Shown here: positions 23,119 to 36,000 of the stretch, one piece after another
Layout: every line of letters starts with the position of its first letter
How positions within the stretch are numbered: position 1 is the first letter of the stretch
Source of the DNA: Glebionis coronaria
Lineage: Eukaryota; Streptophyta; Magnoliopsida; Asterales; Asteraceae
Direction of reading: 5' to 3'
Length of the DNA: 64,000 bases
Assembly (NCBI GenBank): GCA_025667525.1
Contig: CM046874.1
Coordinates: 663,480,963 to 663,544,962, forward strand
Notes under the pieces: model-generated
What the model was told of the DNA's origin: nothing
Databases searched by the model: none
Seen by the model: the letters and a program-made list of their open reading frames with translations, nothing else
Position numbers and translations under genes: made by a program

Positions 23119-26100
23119 TTAGATGTATCGTTGCATCAGCTTGTGGTGTGCTCCATATGGTCTACCACCAACGAATCGTTCAAGACTGCGTATTAACCGT
23201 CGTTCCCTCAACTTTTCATTAATCTTGTTGATCAGGTAGTTAGCACTTGTTTCGTACCCTTTGTGCCACTGGACGGTAACTGCGGGATGCTTCTTGGTTC
23301 TGTTGAGCTGAATCAATGTGTCCCGAACTTGCTGAAGAGTCCCATCACTAAACTTGGAAGGTTCCGCTATTCTTAGAAATTTATTCTCACCGGATCCATT
23401 CAAGTAGAAAGTGCTTGGAACCGGGTTTGTAGTGCTTGTGTAGGGACTTTTGTTGAGATGAATATCAGGAACTTCAGTGTATGGAGCAATGAGGTTCAGC
23501 TTCTTCTGATAACTCTCAACGCCAAGTTGCAAGTCTTCAACTCTCTTCTTGATCACAATGGGACGAGTATACATTCATAGAGCTGAATTCAGGGCAATGT
23601 AGTCTTCAGTATCCAAGTGTTTGAGTGTGCCTTGAATCATCAACAGTAACATGTCTTCAATGTCTACAAGAGGAAGATCCGAGAAGTCTCCTTCCATGAT
23701 GGTGTAGTAGTTGTCGTCTTCTCTTTTTAATCTAATTTCTGTTATATGATGATAGCCGACTTTAGGTTCAATCCTTACTCCTAGAATGGCTTTGATTCTG
23801 AACTCGGATATTACTGGAGTATTTGATTTGAAGCCACATGCATAGCTGTAAGCTTTCTGTATGGTTTCTCCCCAATGTGATGCACCCAATTCAGCATAGT
23901 GATCATACTCAGGAATTAATTTCCTTACCCATAGACGATCAACCTTTTCCTCAATCCATGGAATTGACCCCTAAGTTGCAGCTTTAACCAAAGTTAATGA
24001 GGTCGCATACTTGTTTGCACCTTTTACCAAATAATCAAGGTCATGGCAGACAAAGAAATCACGTATAATTTGATTGTCAACGTCAGCTATCGGGAGAGGA
24101 GAATTTTCTGTCCTGTGACGACATGTTTATTGAGGAAGGTTCATTGCTTTCAAAATCTCATTCGCATTGTATTCAGCCTCCATTCTACTAATTCTAGACG
24201 AAGCAATGATGGTGGGATCATGAAAAGCTCGAGTTACCATCGCTGGAGTTATGTTGTTAGTTCCATACCTGTAGATTAGAAATGCTGAGAAGTCGATGGG
24301 ATTGTTGAGGATTTGGGAGAAATCTGGTTCATCTTCTCGAGTTAGCGGACGAATACTAGCAGCTTCCGTGACCCACGGTTGATCGGGTGCATTTTCATCT
24401 ACATTAATTGTATCCACCCATGCCGGTTCACTCGATTCTGGAATATCATGACCTTGCGCAGATTTTGGAGCTCGATTCGGAAAAATTACTCGAATTGTCT
24501 GAGTATGTGGAATGTCCTTTACTGGTGTAGATTCAGACGTTTCAGGTATTGGTTGATCGGGTTCTCGGATGGGTAGTTATTGTGGTGGTGATTTAGATGT
24601 GATAGATGGAGCTGATTGAAGTGAACCCGATGCCAGATTAGCATCAACATCATGACGGTGTTTGGTGCGTTTACCGGTTGGAGGTGACTCATATTCTGGA
24701 GTTTCCTCGGCTATTGAAGTTGTATGATCTTTAGTAACATTATCCTTTTGAGACTTGTCACCTTTTCCTGAAGTTTGATCCCCTTCAACATCTGACTTAT
24801 CTTTGTTGTTATCATCCTCTGCCTCTTCTTCATTATTTTCCTCTTCATCATCATTCTCTGGTTCATCTTCATCAATTATTCGTTCGTCCATGCTGTCATC
24901 ATCATCATCGTTACGATCACCCTAATCATCATTGTTACCATCATCATCGTTTTCATCTTCATCGTCATCATCATCGTCATCTTCATTCTCAGAGGATTCG
25001 TCGGGCTTGTCTGACTCATCCTCATCTTCATCGTCTTTTTCTAGATCGAGACTGCTGTATGGGACGACGGTGCCATGATTTTCAAATATCTAGGTGTCTT
25101 GATCCATTGCCGTTTTTAAAGCTTTGTGAAGTGCTTGTTGTTCTGGCGTTCGGTTGTAGGACCTGATTTGAATCATCTTAGCAGGCAAAAACTTCTTCAA
25201 CTCGTAGTCTGTGAGTTTTTGAGCTATGAGAAAGTCGGACTGTTGAGTGTCGGAAAACTTGATCATGATTTTGCTTGTAGCGATGTCTTTTAGTTCATCT
25301 CGCAGAGGAGGGAGTATGGTTTCAATAGATTCTTGAACCTTTTCATCGATTGATTCAATCAGTGTAGCATTAGCTTGAACAAGTTCTTCTTTCTCTTCTT
25401 TGTATTTGTTTCTAAGTGCGCGAAGACGTTGAATTGATGCTTGCTTCCTTTCTGCTTTAGCTTCTAGACTTGCTCTTATTGACTCTTCAGATTGTTGACG
25501 ACTTGTTAATTCTTTTCAAAACTGGTCGATTTCTTTTTCAAAATCTTTCTTGCTTGCTAATTCATCACGAAGACTAGTGAGTTCCTTTGCATAGGCTGTC
25601 TTTGAAGATTCAAATTGCTCTGTAACTAGAATAGTCTTATCCTCTTGAGCTTTCAAGCATTGTTCGATGATTTGCATAAAATATGGGGTGACGGGTGGAG
25701 ATGCCAGCAATGGTGTTGGATGAGCAGTTGATTGTGTAGGTGTGAGATGAGTTGTGACAATGGTGTTGAATACTGATGTAGTGGCCACAGTTACAGGGAA
25801 ATTTACTATGTTTGGGTTTGTTGAAAGATCAGTTTTAGTAACTTTAGATTCAAGAGAGTCAAGGTTCAAGTACTTACCTATGGGATCTGATAAAGACGAG
25901 GATTTGGTAACACTCTTTTCCTTGTGGATGTTCCCTGTATATGTTGTCTCCGGTTGAACATCATCAATGAACATATCTTGTTGTTCGTATTGTTGATCAT
26001 ATTCTTCATCCTGAACAGGTTCGTCCTCGTAATCATCTGAGTCTCCAAATTCAACAATGTCAAGCAACTCGACTTTCTTTGTCTGTTTCCATCCACTACC

Positions 26101-27269
26101 TCCCGTCCCCCTTCTACTTTGCAGTAAAGCCTTCTTCAATTGCTTGGATTGTTGTTTCTCAGTCAACGGCAGTTGTTGTTCGTCAATGTCTTCAATTAAA
26201 TCTTCATCCGAGAGAAGTGTTTTCTTTCCCTTGGCCTTTTTCTCCCATAAAGACACTGTTCTTTTTCTTTTGCCCTTGTCTTGTGTTGGTGTATCAGCTT
26301 CAGAGGAATCAGTTTCCTTCCTTTTGCCTTTGAGTTTTGGTGCTTTGACCTCTGCATTGAATTCACCCATTTCTACTCTCTTTGAATGATCTTCATTTTC
26401 TTTCAGAAGGGTCTTATATGAAGCACTCTTTTTTATTTTGTCATTCAACATCTTATCCGGAACAGGAGCAGGAATGCCTGAGTAAACAATCTTAAATCCT
26501 TGTTGTCTCATCTGTACTATGAAGAAATCATCATCTTCTGAGTTAACAAAGAATCCTCCACGTCGATCTATAGCTTCATCGGCTTTCATGAAATAGTTGA
26601 GAATAAGCTTTGTGAATCGTGGAAACTGAAAGTGATCAGATTTCTTCTTAACGTTTTTGAAGGCTTGATAATGAAATTCTTCCCATATGAGAGAAGCATA
26701 ATCCAAATCGAGTCTCTTGTAGATTCCATAAAAAATACGAGCCTGAGAAAGTCTCATAGAATCAAACCCTTTGGATTTTCTCGTAAAACATCGGATAATG
26801 ATACTAAAGATTTCTTTCCAGGGTTGTCCAAGTCTAGAGGTGTTAAACTTGGATATGTTTGGCAATTCTCCATCATAACCTAGAGACAGAATCAGATCTG
26901 TTATTTGTTTTAAGTCTGGAACAAGAGCATATGTTTTCCCTTTAGGAGGAGGAAATTCCAAGATTTCACGAAAGTGTTTAAGAGAAAATTCCTTCTTCTG
27001 ACGATTGATGTTGAAGGAAAACTTTGTGTTTGTGATGGGTTTGATAGATGACCATAACTCATGCATGTAAATTTCTAGAACACTTGCTGAAATCCGAAGT
27101 GCAGATTGATTGGTGTGAGATCAAGGATTTCGATTGATATTCTGAATGTTGCTTGTGATGGAATGAAACCTTCTTTCAATCATTGATTATTGGAAGTGAT
27201 TGGAAGACGGTTTTCTTCTGGTACTAGTTCATTGTCAAGTTGAATTTGTTGCTCTTGAGTGCGAGCCAT
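23119..27269 (-). pseudogene. Post-pol ORF of copia M, unknown function, degraded
   Basis: ATG at 27269 opens MARTQEQQIQLDNELV, then a TGA and frame changes. The longest open piece is 25516-27066 (516 codons), with later pieces at 24577-24891, 24127-24417, 23575-23889 and 23119-23574. The N part has a globular-looking domain (ELWSSIKPITNTKFSF, QPWKEIFSIIIRCF, YASLIWEEFHYQAF). It is followed by lysine-rich nuclear-signal-like runs (KGKRKRT, KKAKGKK), a coiled-coil-prone stretch, and an Asp/Glu-rich block (24890-25030). The C part reads VEDLQLGVESYQKKLNL and RRLIRSLERFVGGR. I recognise this layout as an accessory ORF common in composite copia elements. Its role is not known; an envelope-like role has been suggested for post-pol ORFs of other plant copia groups. 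Confidence 0.65.
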
Positions 27270-27479
27270 GAAATCTGCTTAAGATAAAACATACACATTG
27301 ATACACAAGAGATATATATCATGTAGTATAAACCTTAAAAGCATCATATTTCAATTACCTTAAAACATAGCAACTAGCACATGAAAAACCATACAATCAT
27401 TGCCCAAAATAATCAACAAGTTGAAATTCATGCAAATCATAAACCTAAACAAGCATATCAATCAAAAATCCAAATAATG

Positions 27480-28014
27480 AAGCATAATTCGGAATCTGTG
27501 TATACAAGACCTAAGCCGAAATCCATATCCCTAACTTAGTTCGGAATCCCTATCACAAACCTAAGTCGGGATCATTTGATAACCTAAGTCGGAATACATC
27601 ATTTTCGAACATAAGTCAGAATACATCATACCACACATAATTCGGAATACATTATACCAAACCTAAGTCGGAATAACTTAATCCAATACATAAGTCGGAA
27701 TAACTTAATCCAACACCTAAGTCGGAATAACTTAATCCAACACATAAGTCGGAATTTGTAATCACAACATGGTTCAGAATCCGTAATCACAACATAGTTC
27801 GGAATCCGTATACCCAATCTAGTTCGGAATACACACGTTTGTGACCTAGTTCGGAATACACACGTTTGTGACCTAGTTCAGAATACACCCATTTGTGACC
27901 TAGTTCGGAATACGCCCGTTTGTGACCTAGTTCGGAATACACCCATTTGTGACCTAGTTCGGAATACGCCCGTTTGTGACCTAAGTCGGAATACATCTAT
28001 ACCCAACCTAAGTC
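27480..28014 (-). repeat. 27-bp minisatellite on the CGGAAT motif
   Basis: Seven units of exactly 27 bp start at 27826, 27853, 27880, 27907, 27934, 27961 and 27988 (core CGGAATACRCMCGTTTGTG). Related 25-27-bp units (core CGGAATAACTTAATCC) precede them from about 27667, and looser CGGAAT spacings run back to about 27490. On the coding strand of M the motif is ATTCCGACT, and it lies just before the post-pol ORF. Confidence 0.85.
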
Positions 28015-29255
28015 TGAATCAGTTTTGCTATTTACTGATTAACATCACACACATCACAGACAAGAACAATCAACACAAGTGTTTGGGCATAAAAGAAAAC
28101 AATCAAGGCGATGATCCTATGTTTTTCGTAACAAAAACACCTTTTAATCAACCAATTAATCAATCTAATTAAGTCTATAAACCCTAAACTAACCTTTGGG
28201 GTCGATTAATTAATCAAATAAGGAAGATCATATTACCTTATTGGTGATGAATCGAAAGTTGATTTAATTTTTGCATGATGAATTTTATTAATGGCGGCAA
28301 ATGGTGGTGTTGTTTGTGTGGAATAGTGAGATGAAAAAGAAGAGAAAAAGGGGCGGGGACAAACTATTTGACCTAAATCAAGTTTGTCAACTTATACACG
28401 TTTGGCCCTCCATTTTCTTTCGATTGACATTTTATTTAAAGCCTATTTAAGTTTAACTTTTATTAAGGGAATACTTAACGTTCGTTGTAACTTAAATATT
28501 CTTATAAACTATTGAGCACACACAACCAATCAATACACTTAACTGAATCTGCCTAAAAACCATTAATCTCTAAGGTCCAATCAAAAGCACGAGAGACAGT
28601 CGTTAGCGTATCCAAATACCACATACTTGACAAACACATGATGAACAACATTTAACCGTTTATTTTTCTGAGAAAGATTCTGTAAGATGATATATTGATG
28701 ACAAAAATGATTTAATATTTGCTCCCACTTAAACATTGACCCGTTTTCTATTTAAAGAGCTGTAGTATTTGTTTAAGGAGTTGAATACCAATGAAAGCAT
28801 TTTCTGTTTAATGATTGAAAAGAACGATTCTTGGGGGCAATAAGATTTCTCTTATTTTTACAAAATAAGTGCACTGAAACGTACACAGATTTGTGTTAGA
28901 CCAAGTTATAAAGTAAACTTGATCCCTTGTATGGTTTTAAAGTAAACCATACCCGAGAAAATTAATTCCCGTTGTGACCCAACGTTTTTGTAAGAAATAC
29001 GTGACTTCAATACGAAAAGCGGGTTGCAGTCTAAAATAACTACAAGCCATATGGGCATGTTTTAAAAATATGTACAACTTTTATACGGACTCTATTTATG
29101 GCGCCGTGTCAATTTTAATCGACATTTCTAAGGCCGTAAATATTTCCGTACTAAAAGACATGCCCCATTTAAAATGAAAAATATTTTTGGATTTTCTTGA
29201 TTTTATATTTTTTATGGTTTTTGTATGTTTTATATTTTTGTATTTTGCTTTTGAT

Positions 29256-29310
<55 letters not shown>

Positions 29311-29361
29311 GATAATATACAAGATCACGATAAAAGGATACTCTAGAATAGTCTACCACCA
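28015..29361 (-). other. M interval between pol and the post-pol ORF
   Basis: No ORF of note apart from one reading through the AT microsatellite. On the minus strand the first part resembles the region after Y's pol (GGCTTGTA...TTGCAACCCG, compare 41220-41250). The part near 28240-28400, rich in short purine runs and ATG-poor, may be the leader of the post-pol ORF. Confidence 0.5.
29261..29309. repeat. (AT)n microsatellite
   Basis: About 24 uninterrupted AT dinucleotides, directly after the end of M's pol. Confidence 0.95.
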
Positions 29362-30864
29362 CTATTCTACAGATTCTTCTGCCAACTCCTTAAGTGTCGA
29401 TGGTGAGAATGATTTCATGCCTAGCTTTTCGATCAAAAACTCGATACGTCCTCGATCTAAGGCCTTTGTGAATATATCCGCCAGCTGATACTCAGTGTTG
29501 AGAAAATACAGTTCGATCACTCCATTTTTTACTTGCTCTTTGATGAAGTGGTAGCGTATGTCAATGTGCTTCGCCCGGGAATGTTGCACGTAGTTGCAGC
29601 AAAGGGCAATTGCACTTTTGTTATCACAGTACATCAGGATTTTGTTGAATCCAAGACCGTAGTTAGTTAATTGTGATATGTATTCAGCCTCTGTACTTGA
29701 TATCGCAGCTCTTTTCTGCCTTTTGGATGCCCAACTAACAAGTCTATCTCCAAGAATTTGCACACTGCCAGAAGTGCTAGGTCTAGTATCTTGACACCCA
29801 GCATAATCCGCATCTGCATATGATATTAGTGCAATAGAGGAATCCTTCGGATACCACAGACCACGATGAAGTGTTCCTTTAAGATACCGAAAGATCCTTT
29901 TCACGACATGTAAGTGCTTTTCGGTAGGCCGAGCCTGATACCGGGCACACATACATATAGCAAATTGCAAATCAGGCCTGCTAGCAGTTAGATAGAGAAG
30001 GGTGTCGATCATTCCATGGTAAAGTTTAGGATCGACAACTATCCCTTCCCTATCCTCATCTAACTTGGATCTCTCCACCATTGGAGTATCAACGTGGTCA
30101 CAATTTTCAAAATGATATTTCTTTAGTGATTCAAGATCAAATTTGGATTGATTAATGAAGATGCCTCTGAGATTTTGATAAATTTGCAACCCTAAGAAAA
30201 ATGGAATTTTTACCATCATCGACATCTTAAAACGTGTGGACATGATTTTCTCAAAATGGTCAGACAGTCTTTGAGTAGTGGCAGCAAATATTATATCGTC
30301 AACATAAATTTGTACCAGTATCATGTCGTTGTCCTCTTTGAGAATAAATAATGTTGGGTCCACTTTGCCTTTGGAGAAGCCTTTCGAGATGAGATAAGAC
30401 GATAGGAGATCGTACCATGCGCGTGGAGCTTGTTTCAACCCATAAAGAGCCTTCTTGAGCTTGTACACGTGATTAGGATACTCTGAGTTGACGAATCCAT
30501 TCGGCTGGCTTACATAGACATCCTCCCTTAGCTCACCATTAAGAAATGTCGTCTTAACATCCATTTGGTAGACAATCATGTTCATGTGAGAAGCATAGGC
30601 AAGGAATAGTCTAATCGCCTCCAAACGTGCAACAGGAGCAAAGGATTCTTCAAATTCAATACCCAAAGCTTGTTTGGAACCTCTAGCAACCAATCTAGCT
30701 TTGTTCTTTAACACTCCACCTAACTCATCGAGTTTAACCTTATATACCCACAACAATGTAAGGATTTCAACGTTGTTGGGTAAAGGAACTAATTCCCACA
30801 CTTCAAGACGTTGAAATTCCTTAAGTTCCTCTTGCATGGCTTCAATCCAAGATGATTGTGTCAT
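29362..30864 (-). CDS. pol: M pol: RT and RNase H, open 500-codon block
   Basis: Open from 30864 to the stop at 29362. RT motifs in order: [74 protein letters not shown], and the catalytic IYVDDIIF at about residue 181. RNase H follows: [51 protein letters not shown]. Compared with Y, about 13 residues are missing just after the STEAEY motif, an in-frame loss. The piece is the 3' part of a polyprotein and has no start of its own; a functional product is unlikely because upstream pol is broken. Confidence 0.8.
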   Translation of the reverse strand: MTQSSWIEAMQEELKEFQRLEVWELVPLPNNVEILTLLWVYKVKLDELGGVLKNKARLVARGSKQALGIEFEESFAPVARLEAIRLFLAYASHMNMIVYQMDVKTTFLNGELREDVYVSQPNGFVNSEYPNHVYKLKKALYGLKQAPRAWYDLLSSYLISKGFSKGKVDPTLFILKEDNDMILVQIYVDDIIFAATTQRLSDHFEKIMSTRFKMSMMVKIPFFLGLQIYQNLRGIFINQSKFDLESLKKYHFENCDHVDTPMVERSKLDEDREGIVVDPKLYHGMIDTLLYLTASRPDLQFAICMCARYQARPTEKHLHVVKRIFRYLKGTLHRGLWYPKDSSIALISYADADYAGCQDTRPSTSGSVQILGDRLVSWASKRQKRAAISSTEAEYISQLTNYGLGFNKILMYCDNKSAIALCCNYVQHSRAKHIDIRYHFIKEQVKNGVIELYFLNTEYQLADIFTKALDRGRIEFLIEKLGMKSFSPSTLKELAEESVE

Positions 30865-30950
30865 AGCTTGTTTCCAATTCTTAGGTTCAATGTCGGAAAG
30901 AAATGCATCAAAGTAGCTATATAATGCATGTTCTTAGAGTTGGTGGCGTG

Positions 30951-31739
30951 TTAAGACTGGTCGATCGATGTCACCAATAATGTTTCGGATTGGGCGATCC
31001 TTTGTCTATTTGGTGTTGTGATTTTCAATCCGTGGTGGTCGGGAGTGAACGATTGTCGGAGCTTCCTCTGAGGTAGATGCCCCGTTAGGGTTGTCAGGTA
31101 TTTGTGAACAAAAGAAAGGAAGCTCGTGTAAGTGAGCAATTTCCAAATCGTGATCATAGTAATCCTTTTCAACATCATTAGGAACAATTGGGGTGATGAT
31201 TCAGGTGTAGTTTTTGAATTGGTGGGGGATGGGAAATTTGGTTCAATAGTGACAGTAGATGCCTCAAACTGATTTCCATTATCTTGAGCAACAACTTCGG
31301 GAATCGAAGCTACTGCTGCAGGTGCTGGAGAATCATCACTAGTTGGATCAAAGAATTCATCAAACATAGGTTGAAATAACTCATCCCACTCGGGCCTTGT
31401 AGGTGGTATAAATGATGGAGAAGTAGGATTGTTGGGGGTTAATCCGGAACTAATTGTACCGGTTCCTATCTCATGAAGTACGGGTTCAGAGCTGTGTTGC
31501 TCAGAAGCCATTGATGTCAACTCATCAAAATTGGCATCCAAAGTTTCTACTATCTTGCCAAGACGACGCTTATAAATTCGGTAAGCTTTCTTTGCGGGTG
31601 AGTAATCAATGAAAATTCCAATATCAGCCTTCGGTTGAAGTTTTCCCAAATTCTCACTGTTAGTATTTGGATAACGCAGTGCACCAAACACATGGAGAAA
31701 TGAAATATCAGGTTTATGTCCACGAAGTAGCTCATATGG
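30951..31739 (-). pseudogene. pol: M pol: integrase C-terminal part
   Basis: Continues M pol to the right of Y: TPYELLRGHKPDISFLHVFG, GIFIDYSPAKKAYRIY, then a Ser/Pro-rich linker (SSGLTPNNPTSPSFIPPTRP). The frame ends at 30951, before RT begins in another frame. The join with 43829 across Y is in frame once the 5-bp duplication is counted once. Confidence 0.8.
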
Positions 31740-31744
31740 AGTTT

Positions 31745-32127
31745 TGTTAGCCTCAAAATATTGAGTCAAACAAGAATGTTCGGTCATAGGTTTCTATTGT
31801 AATATTTATTAGAACGTTGTAATAAGTAGTTATTTAGTCGTGATTCACGGGCTTGGATTTAAACTAATTAAAGTCCAAAAGACAAGCCCGACCCAATATA
31901 TAGTCCATTAAAGCCCGCATGTGGGTGGACTATATATACTACCCTCCTAGCATGTTAGGAGGGTGGATGGTCATTTGTAACAACTTCTTTTCTTAATCTA
32001 ATCTCACCAAGTTAATCATCTCCTTTCTACTTTCTCTCACTACCTTCTCTCTCTAGGAATTCATCTCTTCTTCATCTATTTTCTTTCTCTCTTCATTGCT
32101 TAATCATCACAAATATTTGGGACAACA
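31745..32127 (+). repeat. 5' LTR of Y
   Basis: 383 bp, TGTTAGCC...GGACAACA. Contains TATATATA at 31931-31938 flanked by inverted repeats and a pyrimidine-rich CTCTCT stretch in the 3' third. Confidence 0.95.
31900..31964 (+). promoter_or_regulatory. Y LTR core promoter with paired inverted repeats
   Basis: ATAGTCCA (31900-31907) pairs with TGGACTAT (31926-31933) around CCCGCATGTGGG (31914-31925). TATATATA is at 31931-31938. ACCCTCCTA (31941-31949) pairs with TAGGAGGGT (31956-31964), loop GCATGT. Relative to the LTR at 1898, bases on both arms change together (ACCCA/TGGGT to GTCCA/TGGAC; outer C-G to A-T). The 3' LTR holds the same at 43596-43660. Confidence 0.7.
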
Positions 32128-32129
32128 TT

Positions 32130-32139
32130 TGGTATCAAT
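32130..32139 (+). other. Primer-binding site of Y
   Basis: TGGTATCAAT, two bases after the LTR. It matches the Met-tRNA type site for the first eight bases, then departs from it. Confidence 0.7.
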
Positions 32140-32394
32140 CGCCATGGGGTAGATTTGTGATTCATTGTTGTTATTATATTTGATTCGAATGATTTAATCA
32201 ATAAATCATCTCGGATTTAAATTTTTTTTGTGTTTTTTGTGCTCTACTTCTTCATCTACATCTTCTACATAGTTGTAGTAGTGATTTGGTATATTTACTT
32301 TGGCTAAAAACACAAATTTTTTGGGTTTTTTGATCATTTTTTGGCTTAAAATCACGTATTGGTTGAGTTTTGTCCGAGAAAAGGGGGATATATT

Positions 32395-32700
32395 CTGATC
32401 AGTTATTCCGATCTGTGCAATCGGAAAAAGGTTTCAACATTCCGACCATCATTCCGACTGGACAACATTATTCCGATTGGCATTCAGATTTGCATTCCGA
32501 TTGGTGTTTTCCGATTAGCACATTCCGATTGTTGTTTTCCGATTAGCTCATTCCGATTGGTATATTCCGATTAGCTCATTCCGATTGGTGCATTCCGATT
32601 AAGCTCATTCCGATTGGTGCATTCCGATAACATTCCGATTGGTGCATTCCGATTGGTGCATTCCGATAACATTCCGATTGGTGCATTCCGATTAGGGGAC
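32395..32700 (+). repeat. 14-bp minisatellite on ATTCCGATT
   Basis: Repeated CATTCCGATTGGTG and CATTCCGATTAGCT units, regular at 14 or 28 bp in the second half and looser in the first, inside the untranslated leader of Y. The rest of the leader (32128-33054) includes a 23-base A run at about 32796-32816 and no ORF of note. Confidence 0.85.
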
Positions 32701-33054
32701 ATTTCGATGATGTGTTTTGCTAAATTTTGTTTGAGTATTTTTTAGACTTAGCCACCATCTAGACTAGTTTCGGAATATCGTTTCCACGAAGATCAAAAAA
32801 AAAAAAAAAAAAAAAAGAGTTAAAATTTTTCCGTCAAGTAAATTCAAATTTTTTCCATACTAGTTTTAGGACATTTCTAGCTCAATTTCAAAATTTGGCG
32901 ATACAAAATTTTTTGGTCTACCGTTTTTGTCGGACTGGAGAATTTATTGTCGGACTGGAGAAAAATTGCAATTTTCGGAATTTAATCCACAACAACAATC
33001 ACAACAAATCTACTTAAGATCCATATTCACTTCATCATTTCAGAGAATTTTGGG

Positions 33055-36000
33055 ATGGATTCTACTGCAGAATATCGTGTGACGAACAACAACATCATGG
33101 TCGCGGGTAATAAAGAGAGACCACCAATGCTTGTGGCTGGTCGATATGCTCAATGGCAATCACGCTTTCTTCGCTATCTTGATACAAGACCTAATGGTGA
33201 TGCCTTGAGACAATGTATTAACCATGGCCCATATGTCTTTTCTGAAATTGATGTTCCTTATACACCAGCCACAGACACATGTCCAGAAGTACCTGCAACA
33301 AAGAAAAAGGAAACTTTATCTGACCTTACACCCGAGAAACGTGCTTGGCATGATGCAGAAAAAGAAGCGATCTATATGATCCTAAGTGGAATTGGAGATG
33401 ATATTTATTCCACAGTCGATGCATGTCCTACAACACAAGAAATGTGGACGGCCATTGAACGCTTGCAACAAGGAGAGTCTCTCAACAAGCAAGATGTCAA
33501 AACAAACTTGTTTTGGAACATTAGTAAGTTTACTGCATTGGATGGAGAATCAATTGAGTCCTATTATTCAAGATTTTACAAGATGATGAATGATATGACA
33601 AGAAACAACTTGGAAGTCTCCACCATGCAAGTCAATGTGCAATTTCTACAACAACTCCAACCAGAGTGGACACGTTTTGTCACTTTGGTGAAACAACAGA
33701 AGCAGTTAGACAAGGTAAACTATCACACTCTCTTTGATATCTTGAAACAATTTCAGCATGAAGCAAATGAGATTCGAGCAGAACGAGTTGCAAAGACGGC
33801 TAATCCACTTGCTTTATTAACTACCACTCAAAATGTCCAAGATCGTCGATCTCGTGCTCCTAAGCCATACTCTAGCCCATCATCCTCACCACAATATTCC
33901 ACATCATCCAAGTCTTCATCATCCATAAGATCACGCGACAAAGCACCAAGAGCAACTTCACCACCATCTGAGTCATCATCTGAAGAAGATAGTGATGAAG
34001 ATCAAGCTCAGAAGAATCGTGAGATGAAACAACAAATTGCTTTCATAATGAAGACTTACCAGAAGATCTACAAACCCACCAATAACAATCTTCGAACATC
34101 ATCTAACACAAAGAACCGATATGTTGCGAGTCCTCCAAGGTATGACACACGTCGACGTGGTGAAAGTCCTTCTAGGTATGATCGACATAATCCAACGCAT
34201 GTTGAGGGTTCTGCAAGATATGATCGACAAACTGCAAAGTATGATACTCAGAGGATTGCTGCTGCTACTGGGAATAGGGAAACTGTTGGAAATCAAGTGG
34301 TTCAACAAAGTGGGATTCAGTGTTATAATTGCCAAGGTTATGGGCATATGGCAAAGGAATGTAGGAAGCCGAAACGGGTTAGGGACTCTAGCTACCATAA
34401 GGAAAAGATGTTGCTATGCAAGAAGATGGAAGCAGGGGTCAAACTGTCAGCTGAGGAAGGAGTTATGCTTGATGACACTGATGATGAAGCCTCCGACCAG
34501 GAATTAGAAGCACATTACTCGTACATGGCACATGTTGAAGAAGTTCTCAAAGTCACTGAAGATGACAATGGTCCTATCTTTGACACCGAGCCAATCGATA
34601 AGGTACACACTAGTGATGAATATAATGTGTTTGGTGATATTCCTAAGCATAGTGATCTACCCAATGCCATTAATGACACGTGTATGATGGAAACGGTTGA
34701 TAGTAATACCACACCCGATTCATCAGACATGTGCAATAATGAGTCTGAGGATGATCAACATGCAAATGAATATGATGAAGAGGAACGTATTGCGCTTGCT
34801 AATTTAATTGCTACTTTACAAAAAGATGTCACTGAAAATAAAAAGAGTCAAAAGCAATTAAAGATGGCAAACGCTACGCTCACTCAAAGTTTTGAAGAAT
34901 GCAAAGCTGCTCTTATCAAATCTACTGAGATGACTGAAAGCTATAGAGATGAGCTCCTTCAGAAAACCAAAGAGCTTGAGGGGTACAAGGGAAGTGCGTT
35001 AAAAAGTCAAAAGGACGATTTTGAAAACAAATATAATACCACTCTTGAGTTATTAGCTAAAGAGAAGCGTCAATATAATGTTTTCTTAATGGATGAACGT
35101 CAAAAAACGTACCTTGCCAATACCAAAGTTAATGAACTTGAACAAAAGCTCTCTATGACCACTACTGATTCTGCTAAAATTCTAGAGGATAAGAAACAAG
35201 AGATAGATGCGTTAAAACAAGACTTCAAAAGTAGATATGATAAAGAAACCGAAAAAGTTACGAAACTAGAAGCACAAGTCGACTTTTTGAAGAACGTTGT
35301 TTATAAAACGCATGATTCTATTCAATCCGTAAGAATGCTAGCCCCTCCATCGATGTTTAAGGGTCAAGCTAGCTTTGCAAGTCCTGAGTACCTTGCCAAA
35401 GCTCAAGCTGCGAACCCGCATCTTTATCTTGATGAGACTGAAAGGACAGATCTTGATTGCATGCCTCTAAGTGCCAATAGTGAAGAGACTGCCCTTTGGG
35501 ATGCTGATAGTCAACCATCAGTTAATAAGGAGTTTGTGAAACCATATAATTATGCTTATGAGAATAGTCTTTATGGTCTGTTCCACAAACAAACTCAGCA
35601 ATCTCGTGAGGAAGTATTTTTAGAATGCAGGCAAAAGAGAATTCAATGGAAGAAAGTGTTTGCCACTAAGAAAACAAACGTTTCTAAGTTCATCAACTAC
35701 TTGCCCCTAGATGCTTCTAAAAGCAAGAGTAGGCAGATATTTGGGTTTCTTACTCATTACATAGATAATATTAAGTCCATTGTTGATAATGATTGGAAAC
35801 AACGACAAAATGACGAGTGGAAGAAACCAATTCCTCAAGACATAACTGTTCTTGTCAAACAAATCTTAATACCGAACGCGGCCACACTAAAAGAAAATGT
35901 TCTTAAATTCGAAAGCTTAATTCGGTCTGAAATGTTTGATGACTTACAATATGTTGAGTCTCTTGAGAAAGCAATTGATGATCTTCAAATGGACAAGTCC

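Noticed and set aside
27826..28014. Regular 27-bp units resembling a CRISPR array
   Set aside because: Units are contiguous without distinct spacers and the setting is a plant retrotransposon; it is a minisatellite.
29096..29362. 88-codon minus-strand ORF
   Set aside because: It runs through the AT microsatellite (alternating Tyr/Ile) and has no other support.
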